Assembly: GCA_028285185.1 (NCBI GenBank)
Contig: JANQQD010000401.1
Span: 1-37,870, forward strand
DNA length: 37,870 nucleotides
Origin: Anaerolineae bacterium
Lineage (GTDB): Bacteria > Pseudomonadota > Alphaproteobacteria > DSM-16000 > Inquilinaceae
Reading direction: 5' to 3'
Both the position numbers and the translations under genes were made by a program. The number at the start of each line of letters is the position of its first letter. The first letter of the stretch is position 1. Positions 7,328 to 14,967 of the stretch are shown one piece after another. The notes under the pieces were generated by a model. That model was not told the DNA's origin. It worked only from the letters and a program-made list of their open reading frames with translations, and did no database searches.

Positions 7328-9427
7328 TCAGAGATCGAGGACGACCCCGTGATCTTCGCCGCAGGAGGCTTCGCCGGTTACTGATCGCGGCGTTGAACAG
7401 CAGATCAGGACCTCGTCATCGCCGTGTGGGCCGATGGGTTCGTCGATGTAGTCCACTGCACCGCATTGAAGCTTGGTGGCGCAGGTGCCGCAGATGCCTG
7501 AGCGGCAGGAAAAGGGCGGTGCGAGCCCGGCCGCTTCGGCAAGCTCAAGAAGCGTGCCGCTCGCCGGAGACCATTCAGCGTCCACATCGGATCCGGAGAA
7601 CCGGACCGTAACGGGCTCCCTGGCCGCCTCTTGCGACGCGGGCGGCCGTTCAATCCCGGTGCTCGACCGCAGTACCGTCGCTGGGCCGAACGACTCGTAG
7701 TGGATGCGGGTTTCGCGGACGCCCAGTGCGGTCAGGCCGTCATACAGTGACTGCATGAATGCTGCGGGTCCGCAGAGATAGAAGTCGTAGTCGTCGAGGG
7801 GCAGCAGCGTCTTCAGCAGGGCGATGTCGACATGGCCGGTGCTGTCGTGCGTGACGCCCAGCCGGTCCGTCTCGTCCGGGCGGCTGAAGCGGATATGCGC
7901 CTGGAAGCTGGCATGGCTGGCGGCGAGCGATCGGATGTGGTCGCCGAAGGGCAGCGTCCGGCCGGACCGCGTCCCGTGGATGAAGTGAATCGGGCGGAAC
8001 TTCCGCGTGCGCAGCCCTTCGTTGATGGCGAAGTTCGCCATCGCCATCATCGGTGTGATGCCGACGCCGGCCGAAATCAGAACCGCCGGGCGGTCGCTGG
8101 ACTGGTCGAGCACGAAGGAGCCGCGCGGGGCCATGGCTTCGATGCGTTGACCCGGCGTCACCTGGTCGTGCAGGTAGGTGGAGACGAGCGCGTCGCCGCC
8201 TTCACGCTTCACCGAAAGGCGATAGTGGTCGCCATTCGGCGCGTCCGACACGGTGTAGGTCCGCGTGACCGGCGCGTCGGTGGCAGGGAGGTCAAGCCGG
8301 ATCGGCAAGAACTGGCCGGGGGCGTGGCCGGCCGGTGCCCTGCCGTCTGCGCGACGCAGATAGAACGAGGTGATCGTCTCGCTTTCCGGACGGACGTCGA
8401 AGACCTCGTAGGGCACGAAAGTGTCGCGCTCTGCCTCCGCCGTGAGCGTTTCGGCCGCCTGGGTCCAGCTGCCGGTGTGCTGCAGCATGGGCGAGTAGTC
8501 GCCGAAGTCGAAGCTGAGCGGCAGGCTGCCCTCGACCCGGATCACTTCGTCGGCGTGGAAGCGGATCAACCGCTCTGCCCCCGCGAAGGCGCGGACCTCT
8601 GCGCCGTCCCAGACGATCTCTGCCTCGCCGGTCAGGTAGACCACGTCGTCTGTTTCAAAGTCCGCAAACAGGAAGCCGGCCTTCGGGTTCATCACGATGT
8701 TGCCGACCGTGTTGAAGTGGTTGTTGCCGGAGAAGTCGGGGAACACGAAGCTACGATCCCCTTCGACGCGCACGAAGCCCGGCTTGCCACCGCGGTGCGA
8801 CACGTCGACACCACCAGACTCCGCGTCGGAGCCGTCGGAATAGGCCGTGGCGATGAACAGCGTGTCGGACCGTTCGATCAGCGCGCGCGTCTGGTCGTCG
8901 AACCTGTCCGACCGGCTGACCGGCCGCTCGGTGGGGGCGCGGCCAATCTCAGGTGCGGCGACTGTCGTGCGGGTCTGGATGTACTGGGGACAGTTGCCGA
9001 AAGCCTGGCGGACGCCGATGGTGAAGCCGTCCGGGTCGACGGTCTCGATCCGTCCGGTCATCCGGTTCCGGCGCCGCGTCTCGAGCTGGATGCCCAGCAC
9101 GCCGATATCCACGCCGGGCTTCAGCGTCGCATTCAGCGGATCGCCGAACAGCGGCCTCCCGCCCACCGTCAGCGTGCGGGCATCGGGCGCGCTGATGAAC
9201 CCGTGCCGGCCCGCAACGATCGAGGCCCAGGGCCGCCCAAGGTCGTCGACCGTGCCGAGCAGCAGGAACGGGAGCATGGCGTAGAACTCCCGGTGCTGAT
9301 CGGGCATGTGGTTGCGGATGACCCTACGCCCGAACGCCTCCACCTGGTCGCGAAGGCCCAGGCGCTCCTGAACCGTCTGTTCGCCCTTGTGGAAGGGCGA
9401 ACCGGCTGCGTCTTGATGTCCGTCCAT
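7328..9427 (-). CDS. Three-module oxidoreductase: PNPOx-like domain, FAD/NAD reductase, 2Fe-2S ferredoxin
   Basis: A 699-residue fusion. The N-terminal part (to about residue 340) resembles pyridoxamine-phosphate-oxidase-like split-barrel flavin proteins, with GRPWASIVAG and FPDFSGNNHFNT blocks. The centre is a ferredoxin-NADP-reductase-like unit with flavin-binding RTYTVS and nucleotide-binding ISAGVGITPMMAM and YLCGPAAFM. The C-terminus is a plant-type 2Fe-2S ferredoxin with Cys641, Cys646, Cys649 and one of Cys676/677. Electrons would run from NAD(P)H through flavin to the cluster, or to a substrate on the N-terminal domain. I start at ATG 9427, which has GAGGAT upstream, rather than at a longer frame. 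It follows the VOC gene by 53 bases on the same strand and presumably shares its promoter and the divergent LysR regulator. Confidence 0.88.
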   Translation of the reverse strand: MDGHQDAAGSPFHKGEQTVQERLGLRDQVEAFGRRVIRNHMPDQHREFYAMLPFLLLGTVDDLGRPWASIVAGRHGFISAPDARTLTVGGRPLFGDPLNATLKPGVDIGVLGIQLETRRRNRMTGRIETVDPDGFTIGVRQAFGNCPQYIQTRTTVAAPEIGRAPTERPVSRSDRFDDQTRALIERSDTLFIATAYSDGSDAESGGVDVSHRGGKPGFVRVEGDRSFVFPDFSGNNHFNTVGNIVMNPKAGFLFADFETDDVVYLTGEAEIVWDGAEVRAFAGAERLIRFHADEVIRVEGSLPLSFDFGDYSPMLQHTGSWTQAAETLTAEAERDTFVPYEVFDVRPESETITSFYLRRADGRAPAGHAPGQFLPIRLDLPATDAPVTRTYTVSDAPNGDHYRLSVKREGGDALVSTYLHDQVTPGQRIEAMAPRGSFVLDQSSDRPAVLISAGVGITPMMAMANFAINEGLRTRKFRPIHFIHGTRSGRTLPFGDHIRSLAASHASFQAHIRFSRPDETDRLGVTHDSTGHVDIALLKTLLPLDDYDFYLCGPAAFMQSLYDGLTALGVRETRIHYESFGPATVLRSSTGIERPPASQEAAREPVTVRFSGSDVDAEWSPASGTLLELAEAAGLAPPFSCRSGICGTCATKLQCGAVDYIDEPIGPHGDDEVLICCSTPRSVTGEASCGEDHGVVLDL

Positions 9428-9480
9428 GTCCGATATCCTCGCGGTCGGGCCCCGTTGTGGAGGCGTTCGGCTTGGGCTGT

Positions 9481-9891
9481 TCAGGCGCCGGGGACAACGA
9501 ATTCCACGCGGATGCCACCCGGGATAAAGCACATCATGTGCCTGGCGCCGCTGCCGCCCAGTGGCTCCGGCGCAAATTCGATCCGCACGCCGTCGGTGTT
9601 GCTCAGTGTCTGGTGCAGCGCATCCAACGCTTCCGTGGTCTCAAGACGCAGCGCCAGGTGGTGCAGGCCGATCACGTTCTTGCGGTCGAACGGCACCGCA
9701 TTTGCCGGATCGGCCGCCTGCCACAGGGTGATCATTGTCGTGCCGTCGCTCAGAAAGACCGCCGGATAGTCGGGCACCTCTCCCAGTTGGGCGAAGCCCA
9801 GCGTCTCGGTGAAGAACGCTCTGGTTTCCGACAGGTTCGGCACGGTCAGCCCGATGTGATGGGCGCCTTTGGTCAACGCGGCTTCGGCCAT
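9481..9891 (-). CDS. VOC-family (glyoxalase/dioxygenase-fold) protein
   Basis: A 136-residue single-domain VOC protein with two beta-alpha-beta-beta-beta repeats. It opens with HHIGLTVPNLSETRAFF and has the second repeat at GLHHLALRLET. It closes with MMCFIPGGIRVEFV. The metal ligands of the fold are present in expected places: His near residue 11, His in GLHHLAL and Glu in RVEFV. The family includes glyoxalase I, extradiol dioxygenases and resistance proteins; none can be picked from this sequence. The chosen ATG has AAGGAG eight bases upstream. It is the first gene of a two-gene unit with the oxidoreductase and is divergent from the LysR gene. Confidence 0.85.
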   Translation of the reverse strand: MAEAALTKGAHHIGLTVPNLSETRAFFTETLGFAQLGEVPDYPAVFLSDGTTMITLWQAADPANAVPFDRKNVIGLHHLALRLETTEALDALHQTLSNTDGVRIEFAPEPLGGSGARHMMCFIPGGIRVEFVVPGA

Positions 9892-10000
9892 TGTCTGTCT
9901 CCTTACTCTCGGAGTTGCGCCGTTCCCGCTGAGGGGTCGGCGATCTCGCATACGGTCATGACCGCAAATGTGAGACTTTCGGTCTGGGAGGAGAATGGCC

Positions 10001-10019
10001 ATAATTAGCAATTGATTAT
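10001..10019. promoter_or_regulatory. Possible LysR-type operator in the divergent promoter region
   Basis: An AT-rich inverted repeat, ATAAT-N9-ATTAT, stands out in a GC-rich intergenic gap between the divergent VOC and LysR genes. Its size and position 14-20 bases before the LysR start are typical of an autoregulatory LysR site. The arms are only 5 bp, so it could be simply promoter AT-richness. Confidence 0.35.
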
Positions 10020-10032
10020 TTCATTTTCGGGA

Positions 10033-10977
10033 ATGGCGATGGACCGCCTTCAGACCATGTCCGTGTTCGTCGCGGTGGCCGAGGCGTCGGGCTTCATGCC
10101 GGCGGCCCGCCGTCTTGGGATTTCGCCGCCATCGGTAACCCGGGCCGTGTCGGATCTGGAGGCCCGTCTGGGTGCGCGGCTGCTGCACCGGACGACACGG
10201 TCGGTGACGCTGACCGAAGCCGGTGAACGGTACCTCGCGGACTGCCGCCGTATCTTGGCGGAGATTGATGAGGCAGACCGGCACGCCGCCGGCCTTCACG
10301 CGGCCCCAAGCGGTCTGGTCTCCGTCACGGCGTCGGTGATGTTCGGCCGGCTGGCGCTGCTGCCGGTGCTGCTGGACCTGTTGGACCGTTATCCCGACAT
10401 CTCGGTTTCGACGCTGTTCGTTGATCGCGTCGTCCACCTGATCAACGAGGGAGTGGATGTGGCGGTACGCATTGCGGAGCTACCGGACTCCCAGTTGTCT
10501 GCGGTGCGCGTCGGCAGCGTGCGGCGTGTGCTTTGCGCGTCGCCCGGCTATCTCGCGGCTCGCGGCAGGCCCCGAGCGCCGTCGGACCTGGCGGCGCATG
10601 ACATCATCAACTTTGCGACCATGGCCGTCGGCGGCGAATGGTCGCTGGTCAGGAACGGCAAGCCGCAGGGCTTCCGGCCCCGCGCGCGGCTGATCATGAA
10701 CACGGCCGACGCCGCCATTGATGCGGCCCTTGCCGGCCGCGGTATCACCCGCGTGTTGTCGTATATGGTCGCACAGCACGTAGCGACCGGTGCCCTGGAA
10801 ATCGTGCTGCAGGACTGCGAACCGCCACCCGTTCCGATCCACGTGGTCCACAAAGAGGCGGGCCAGACCTCGGCACGCGTCCGCGCGGTGGTCGACCATC
10901 TTGTGGAGGGGCTGAGACGGAACCCAGTGATCGGGCAGGCCGGTCTGATCGCCGGTGGAGCGTTGACGGAATTGTAA
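10033..10977 (+). CDS. LysR-family transcriptional regulator
   Basis: A 314-residue LysR regulator. The N-terminal winged helix-turn-helix is plain in MDRLQTMSVFVAVAEASG, then AARRLGISPPSVTRAVSDLE and LLHRTTRSVTLTEAGERY. The rest is the periplasmic-binding-like effector domain. It resembles the large AaeR/CrgA-like group in which the second domain starts about residue 90. Two starts are possible, ATG 10033 and ATG 10039; neither has a strong ribosome site. A TTG at 10012 is less likely. It is divergent from the VOC-oxidoreductase pair with about 140 bases between and is the likely regulator of that pair. Confidence 0.9.
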   Translation: MAMDRLQTMSVFVAVAEASGFMPAARRLGISPPSVTRAVSDLEARLGARLLHRTTRSVTLTEAGERYLADCRRILAEIDEADRHAAGLHAAPSGLVSVTASVMFGRLALLPVLLDLLDRYPDISVSTLFVDRVVHLINEGVDVAVRIAELPDSQLSAVRVGSVRRVLCASPGYLAARGRPRAPSDLAAHDIINFATMAVGGEWSLVRNGKPQGFRPRARLIMNTADAAIDAALAGRGITRVLSYMVAQHVATGALEIVLQDCEPPPVPIHVVHKEAGQTSARVRAVVDHLVEGLRRNPVIGQAGLIAGGALTEL

Positions 10978-11080
10978 GGCGCAAGCGTCCATATCCGGTC
11001 TGGCGGGATGGACCCGGAACGCCCCGAAATGCCGCCGGGATGCGGGATCCGCCATCGAAGATCGTCTGTGCGAGCCGAAC

Positions 11081-12040
11081 ATGGAGCGACTGCGTATCGC
11101 CGGAGCCGTCTGCCTTGCATTCCTGATAGCGGTCGCCGCATCGAGCACCTTTGCGACCTCGACACGGCCGCTCGGGGCTACCCCAGGCAGCGTCGCGATC
11201 GAAGCGGGCTCCGGGTCCTTCACTGTCACCCTGCCCATGGAGGTCGGAACGCACCCGGTCACGGTCCACTACCATCGGGCGCGGAGCCACGGCCCCTCCG
11301 ATCCGATCCTTCAGGTTCTGCCGGGCATGGGGCGAAACAGCGACGACTATCGAGATGCGTGGATTGCGGCGGCAGAGGCATTCGACCTGCTGGTTCTCGC
11401 CCCGCGGTTTGCCGAGGACGACTATCCCGGGGTCGCAGCCTACAATCTTGCCGGCATGATCGGCCAAGGCGCCGACACGCGGACCTTCGACGATATCGTG
11501 GTGCGTGACGACCCCGAAGCCTGGCTGTTTGCCGGGCTTGATCGAATCTTCGACGCGACGGTCGCAGCGACAGGGTCGCAGCGCTCACACTATGACGTGT
11601 TCGGCCACTCTGCGGGCGGGCAGTTCGTTCACCGCCTTGTGCTGTTTGCGCCTGATGCCAGGGTGGACCGCGCCGTTGCCGCGAATGCTGGCTGGTACAC
11701 GGCGGTGACGCCGAACGCGCGGTTTCCCTATGGGCTCGCCGGTGCCCCGATCTCGCAGCGCCAGTTGGCAATGGCGTTTTCCAGAGATCTGATGGTGCTG
11801 CTTGGGGGCCGCGATGACGGGACTGAGAGCGGGGGCGGCCTGCGACAGACGCCCGAGGCGGAGGCCCAGGGCGCGCACCGGCTTGCGCGTGGCCGATTCT
11901 TCTACGCGACCGCCATGGCCGTCGCGGCCGGCGATGGCCACACGTTCAACTGGTCGATGCGGGTCGTCCCGGGCGTCGGGCATTCCTATACCGCGATGAG
12001 TGAGGCTGCCGCCCGCTACCTCTATGGCGGCGCCGACTGA
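11081..12040 (+). CDS. Alpha/beta hydrolase with signal peptide (secreted paralogue)
   Basis: A 319-residue hydrolase beginning with a signal peptide or N-terminal anchor (RLRIAGAVCLAFLIAVAASSTFA), so it acts in the periplasm or outside. The catalytic machinery is Ser177 in FGHSAGGQF, acid Asp245/246 in GGRDDG and His301 in PGVGHSY. It shares AGWYT and FPYGLA segments with the cytoplasmic hydrolase at 1159-2055. Members of this type are often annotated as esterase/PHB-depolymerase-like, but no lid or lipoprotein features allow a specific call. It is about 100 bases from the LysR stop and convergent with the NADAR gene, so it is probably monocistronic. Confidence 0.82.
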   Translation: MERLRIAGAVCLAFLIAVAASSTFATSTRPLGATPGSVAIEAGSGSFTVTLPMEVGTHPVTVHYHRARSHGPSDPILQVLPGMGRNSDDYRDAWIAAAEAFDLLVLAPRFAEDDYPGVAAYNLAGMIGQGADTRTFDDIVVRDDPEAWLFAGLDRIFDATVAATGSQRSHYDVFGHSAGGQFVHRLVLFAPDARVDRAVAANAGWYTAVTPNARFPYGLAGAPISQRQLAMAFSRDLMVLLGGRDDGTESGGGLRQTPEAEAQGAHRLARGRFFYATAMAVAAGDGHTFNWSMRVVPGVGHSYTAMSEAAARYLYGGAD

Positions 12041-12062
12041 CGGGTACGAGGGGGCGTCGGCG

Positions 12063-12506
12063 TCACCCCGGCCGCGAGCGCAACTCACTGCGGATCTGCA
12101 TCAGGATCTGGCCCAGCTTGTTGGCACCACTGCCGTCGGCACCGCAGCCCCAGTAGTGATCATAGGGAGAGGCCTCCACCAGCGTTTCCTCGCCCGTATC
12201 CAGAAGCTGCTGGCGAACCTCGGCATGGGCGTCGATCTTGGCCCGGACTGCCGTGACCATCACCTGGTCGCGCGCGCTTTCCCAGTCAGGCCGGATCGGC
12301 ACCTTGCGGGACTGACCGAGGGCGCGCGCCTCCCGCACGGTCCGGGCCTGGCGCACGCGTTCCGTCCAGGCCGCATCGGCGAACTTGTGGGCCTGGTAAT
12401 AGTGCTCGACACTGCGCCAATAGCGTCCGTCCATCGTGAATCCGTGGCTGGACGTATTGGCGAAGCACCCGTATTCGTCGGTCTTGCCGTAGAAGTAGAT
12501 CGTCAT
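12063..12506 (-). CDS. NADAR-family N-glycosidase (YbiA-like)
   Basis: A 147-residue single-domain NADAR protein. Diagnostic blocks are EYGCFANTS, then SVEHYYQAHKF, then EASPYDHYWGCGADGSG with NKLGQILM at the end. YbiA/RibX members cleave the N-glycosidic bond of reactive early riboflavin-pathway intermediates; other NADAR proteins remove ADP-ribose from guanine in DNA in DarT-NADAR systems. No DarT, riboflavin gene or toxin is adjacent, so a metabolite-repair role is the default guess. I chose ATG 12506, which puts the first conserved strand (MTIYFYG) at the N-terminus. A TTG at 12590 would add 28 residues without family character. It is convergent with the secreted hydrolase. Confidence 0.87.
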   Translation of the reverse strand: MTIYFYGKTDEYGCFANTSSHGFTMDGRYWRSVEHYYQAHKFADAAWTERVRQARTVREARALGQSRKVPIRPDWESARDQVMVTAVRAKIDAHAEVRQQLLDTGEETLVEASPYDHYWGCGADGSGANKLGQILMQIRSELRSRPG

Positions 12507-12732
12507 CGCACCGGCACGAATATGCGGAAAGACCGCTGTCTTTGCCGCCGATCGTGCCACCGCCGCAGGCCGGATCACAAGTAGGGACAAGGCCGCCGCC
12601 GCCGCCGTCCCATGTTGCGTCTTCGGTGTCGCGCTTTTACGGATGACTGGCGTAATGGCGCAGTGGTCCGCCTCGGCGAACTTGATAAGCTGATCTGTTG
12701 ATTGTGAGGACTGTGGTTAGGGGGGCACGGCG

Positions 12733-13266
12733 ATGACCCGGAAGGCAGCGGGGCGCCGAGCGGCGAAGGACGTCAACGGCCGTTTCGAGTGGCTGAGCGA
12801 GGCGCCCTCCATGAACCCGCTCGTGCGCAAAGTGTTCGCGGACCTCCAGGAAGCCTGCCGGGCTCTGGCCGCTGGTGCAACCAAACTGAGCCGGCCGATG
12901 GACCTGTTGGCGAACTCGCCTCACGAGGCTCGCGTCTGCGTGATCGAGCCGGTCGATGGGGGGCGGGACTGGCGGTACACAAGGGTTGGCACTGATCTGG
13001 TGCGGTTCTTCGGGGTCGACGCCACCGGCCACCTGGTGAGCGAGATCTACGATGCCCAGAAGGCCAGAGAGGGCATCGCGCTCTTGAACCAGATCGCCAG
13101 CACACATTACGAGCCGCGGTTGCTGCAGATCCGCTATGAGGCCGAGCAGGTCGCCGATTGCAGCACGGAGAACATCTTCGTGCCGATCCCCACCGTGAAC
13201 GGTCGCGGCGTGTGCATACTCGGCCTCATGTTCCTCTCGGAGCCCGAGCCCCTGAGCAAGGCTTAG
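12733..13266 (+). CDS. PAS-like domain protein (PAS_5 type), function unknown
   Basis: A 177-residue soluble protein. Residues 60-160 have the pattern of the single-domain PAS_5 proteins common in alphaproteobacteria. The block DWRYTRVGTDLVRFFGVDATGHLVSEIY is followed by a helix and then strands that include VPIPTVNGRGVCILGLMF. The first 30 residues are basic and probably disordered. No output domain is present, so it may be a stand-alone sensor or binding partner. The start ATG has a GGGGG-rich upstream sequence. Its stop overlaps the stop of the convergent transporter gene by 4 bases. Confidence 0.6.
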   Translation: MTRKAAGRRAAKDVNGRFEWLSEAPSMNPLVRKVFADLQEACRALAAGATKLSRPMDLLANSPHEARVCVIEPVDGGRDWRYTRVGTDLVRFFGVDATGHLVSEIYDAQKAREGIALLNQIASTHYEPRLLQIRYEAEQVADCSTENIFVPIPTVNGRGVCILGLMFLSEPEPLSKA

Positions 13267-14210
13267 CCGTCGGTGCCTGCGCCTGCTTTGCGCTGTCTCT
13301 GACCGCCGCGCGTGACGAAACCGATGCCGAGCGCGATCAGCACGGCGCCGTAGAGTAGGCCCTGCGGTGGAGCCTCGCCCAGCAGCAGCACGGCGATCGG
13401 CACGCCGACGACGGCCGCGACCGAGCCCAGCAGGCTGAGATAGACCGGGCCCCCGCGTTTCTGCAGCACGAAGAACAACAGGAACTGGACCGAGAACGCT
13501 GCCGCCTGAGCCAGGATCAGCAGCACTGGAATGGCGCTTTCGACCGGCACGGCGAGCGAGACACCTGGGATCGCCCCGGCCAGAAGCAGGATCAGCCCGG
13601 ACGCCGCAACCATCCCTGGCGCCAGTTCGTCCGGCTGAGCGCCCGCGGGCCAGCGCAGGGTGCGGTAGATGTTGCCGGCGGCTAGCACCACGGGGGCGAA
13701 CAGCGTCGCTGCGATCCAGACGGCCGCCGCATCCGGGGCGGAAAGCTTCAGAATGGCAAGAAGTGCTGCACCGGACAGTGCCAGAAGCACGCCGAGCGCT
13801 CGCAGCGCATTGAAGCGTTCCATGCGCATTGCCAGCGCCCCCGCATAGGTGAACAGCGGCGGAAACGCGATCGCCAGAGCGACGAACCCCGCCCCGACAT
13901 GCGGTACGGCGGCGTATAACAGAAGATGGGGCACAACGACGCCCAGCAGCGCCGCGACCACGAAGTACTCAGTCGTCCGCGCCGTAAGCGTGGGCAGTTT
14001 GCGCGCGCGCAACGCGACGATCATCAGTACCACCGCGGCACCGGCCACGGACCAAGCGAGAAAGGGAAGGGCGCCCAGGCCGGCCTCTGCGGCCAGCTTA
14101 GCTAAGTTGGCGGACAGGCCGATCAGTGACCCCGTCGCCAGCAGGCAGACGAACGGCACCACCCAGGTGTTGGTTGGACCGATCTCCAGCGTACGGCCGG
14201 ACGCCATCAT
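13263..14210 (-). CDS. DMT-superfamily (EamA) transporter
   Basis: A 315-residue integral membrane protein with about ten hydrophobic helices arranged as two EamA repeats, each near 140 residues. The internal motif VALAIAFPPLFTY and the final VYLSLLGSVAAVVGVPIAVLLLGE are typical of repeat ends in drug/metabolite exporters. Substrates of this family include amino acids, sugars and toxic metabolites. I start at ATG 14210 (GGAG seven bases upstream); ATG 14207 directly after is an alternative. It is divergent from a MarR gene with a palindrome between, so it is the probable MarR-controlled target. Confidence 0.87.
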   Translation of the reverse strand: MMASGRTLEIGPTNTWVVPFVCLLATGSLIGLSANLAKLAAEAGLGALPFLAWSVAGAAVVLMIVALRARKLPTLTARTTEYFVVAALLGVVVPHLLLYAAVPHVGAGFVALAIAFPPLFTYAGALAMRMERFNALRALGVLLALSGAALLAILKLSAPDAAAVWIAATLFAPVVLAAGNIYRTLRWPAGAQPDELAPGMVAASGLILLLAGAIPGVSLAVPVESAIPVLLILAQAAAFSVQFLLFFVLQKRGGPVYLSLLGSVAAVVGVPIAVLLLGEAPPQGLLYGAVLIALGIGFVTRGGQRQRKAGAGTDG

Positions 14211-14284
14211 GTCGTGTCTCCAGCACTGCGGGCAAATCCATTGCGGACGCACCGCATTCAAGCGAAAATGCTTCGCATTAAGTT

Positions 14285-14298
14285 TCTTAGTGCTAAGA
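14285..14298. promoter_or_regulatory. Palindromic MarR operator candidate
   Basis: The perfect inverted repeat TCTTAG-TG-CTAAGA ends 3 bases before the GTG start of the MarR gene, in the gap shared with the divergent exporter. A second small inverted repeat, AATGC-TTC-GCATT, lies just upstream at about 14268-14280. Placement over a ribosome site and promoter fits autorepression by MarR. Confidence 0.55.
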
Positions 14299-14301
14299 TA
14301 G

Positions 14302-14835
14302 GTGGCCATCTTGGACAGGGCAAGCCTGGCCGTTGAACAATGGCAGCGCGAGAGACCGGAGATCGACGGTCTCGTCATGGCGTTGTTCGGCCGTCTCGCA
14401 GAGGCGGCGCAATGCGTTGCCCGCGATCACCTGAACCCGCTGTTCCAGGCGCACGGGCTGGGGCCCGGCGAGTTCGACGTGCTCGCGACCCTACGCCGGT
14501 CGGGGGCCCCTTACGCGCTGAGCCCGACGGCGCTTTACGACGCCACCATGGTGACCTCGGGTGCGATGACCGGGCGGATCGACCGTCTGCAGAAGGCGGG
14601 CTGGGTGGTACGGACCCCGGACACTGCGGATCGGCGGGGCGTCCTTGTTTCGTTGACCGATGCCGGCAGAGCGCTGATCGATGAGGTCGTGACCCAGCAC
14701 GTTGCCAACGAGACGCGGCTGCTCGCCGGACTGTCCCAGGGCGAGCGGGAAACCTTGGCCGGCCTGCTTGGCAAGCTGTTGGCGACGCTGCCGGAACCGT
14801 TCGAGGGGCAAAGGTCACAAACGCGTGAGAGCTGA
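14302..14835 (+). CDS. MarR-family transcriptional regulator
   Basis: A 177-residue winged-helix protein of MarR type. The recognition region is YALSPTALYDATMVTSGAMTGRIDRLQKAG, followed by the wing RTPDTADRRGVLVSLTDAGRALI, where the DxRG motif is the family hallmark. It begins with GTG; no better start is available nearby. It probably binds as a dimer to the palindrome that ends three bases before this start, and controls itself and the divergent EamA exporter in response to a small ligand. The first 45 residues form the expected N-terminal dimerisation helices. Confidence 0.9.
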   Translation: MAILDRASLAVEQWQRERPEIDGLVMALFGRLAEAAQCVARDHLNPLFQAHGLGPGEFDVLATLRRSGAPYALSPTALYDATMVTSGAMTGRIDRLQKAGWVVRTPDTADRRGVLVSLTDAGRALIDEVVTQHVANETRLLAGLSQGERETLAGLLGKLLATLPEPFEGQRSQTRES

Positions 14836-14967
14836 AGCGAATCAAGTCCGATCGGGTGGCGCTGTGATCGCCGTCACACCTAATTGGGCGCAGGTGTCAT
14901 TACGACGTAAGTCGACGCACCCATAGGCGGCCGCAGAATCGGCTGCTGCTTCGCTAGGTAGAAGAGA

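Noticed and set aside
7832..9769. Very long open frame (645 codons) on the plus strand opposite the three-module oxidoreductase
   Set aside because: It is antisense to a gene with clear motifs in all three modules, and its residues (rich in Arg, Val, Asp, Gly) look like a GC-rich reverse-strand shadow. No ribosome site or family sequence.
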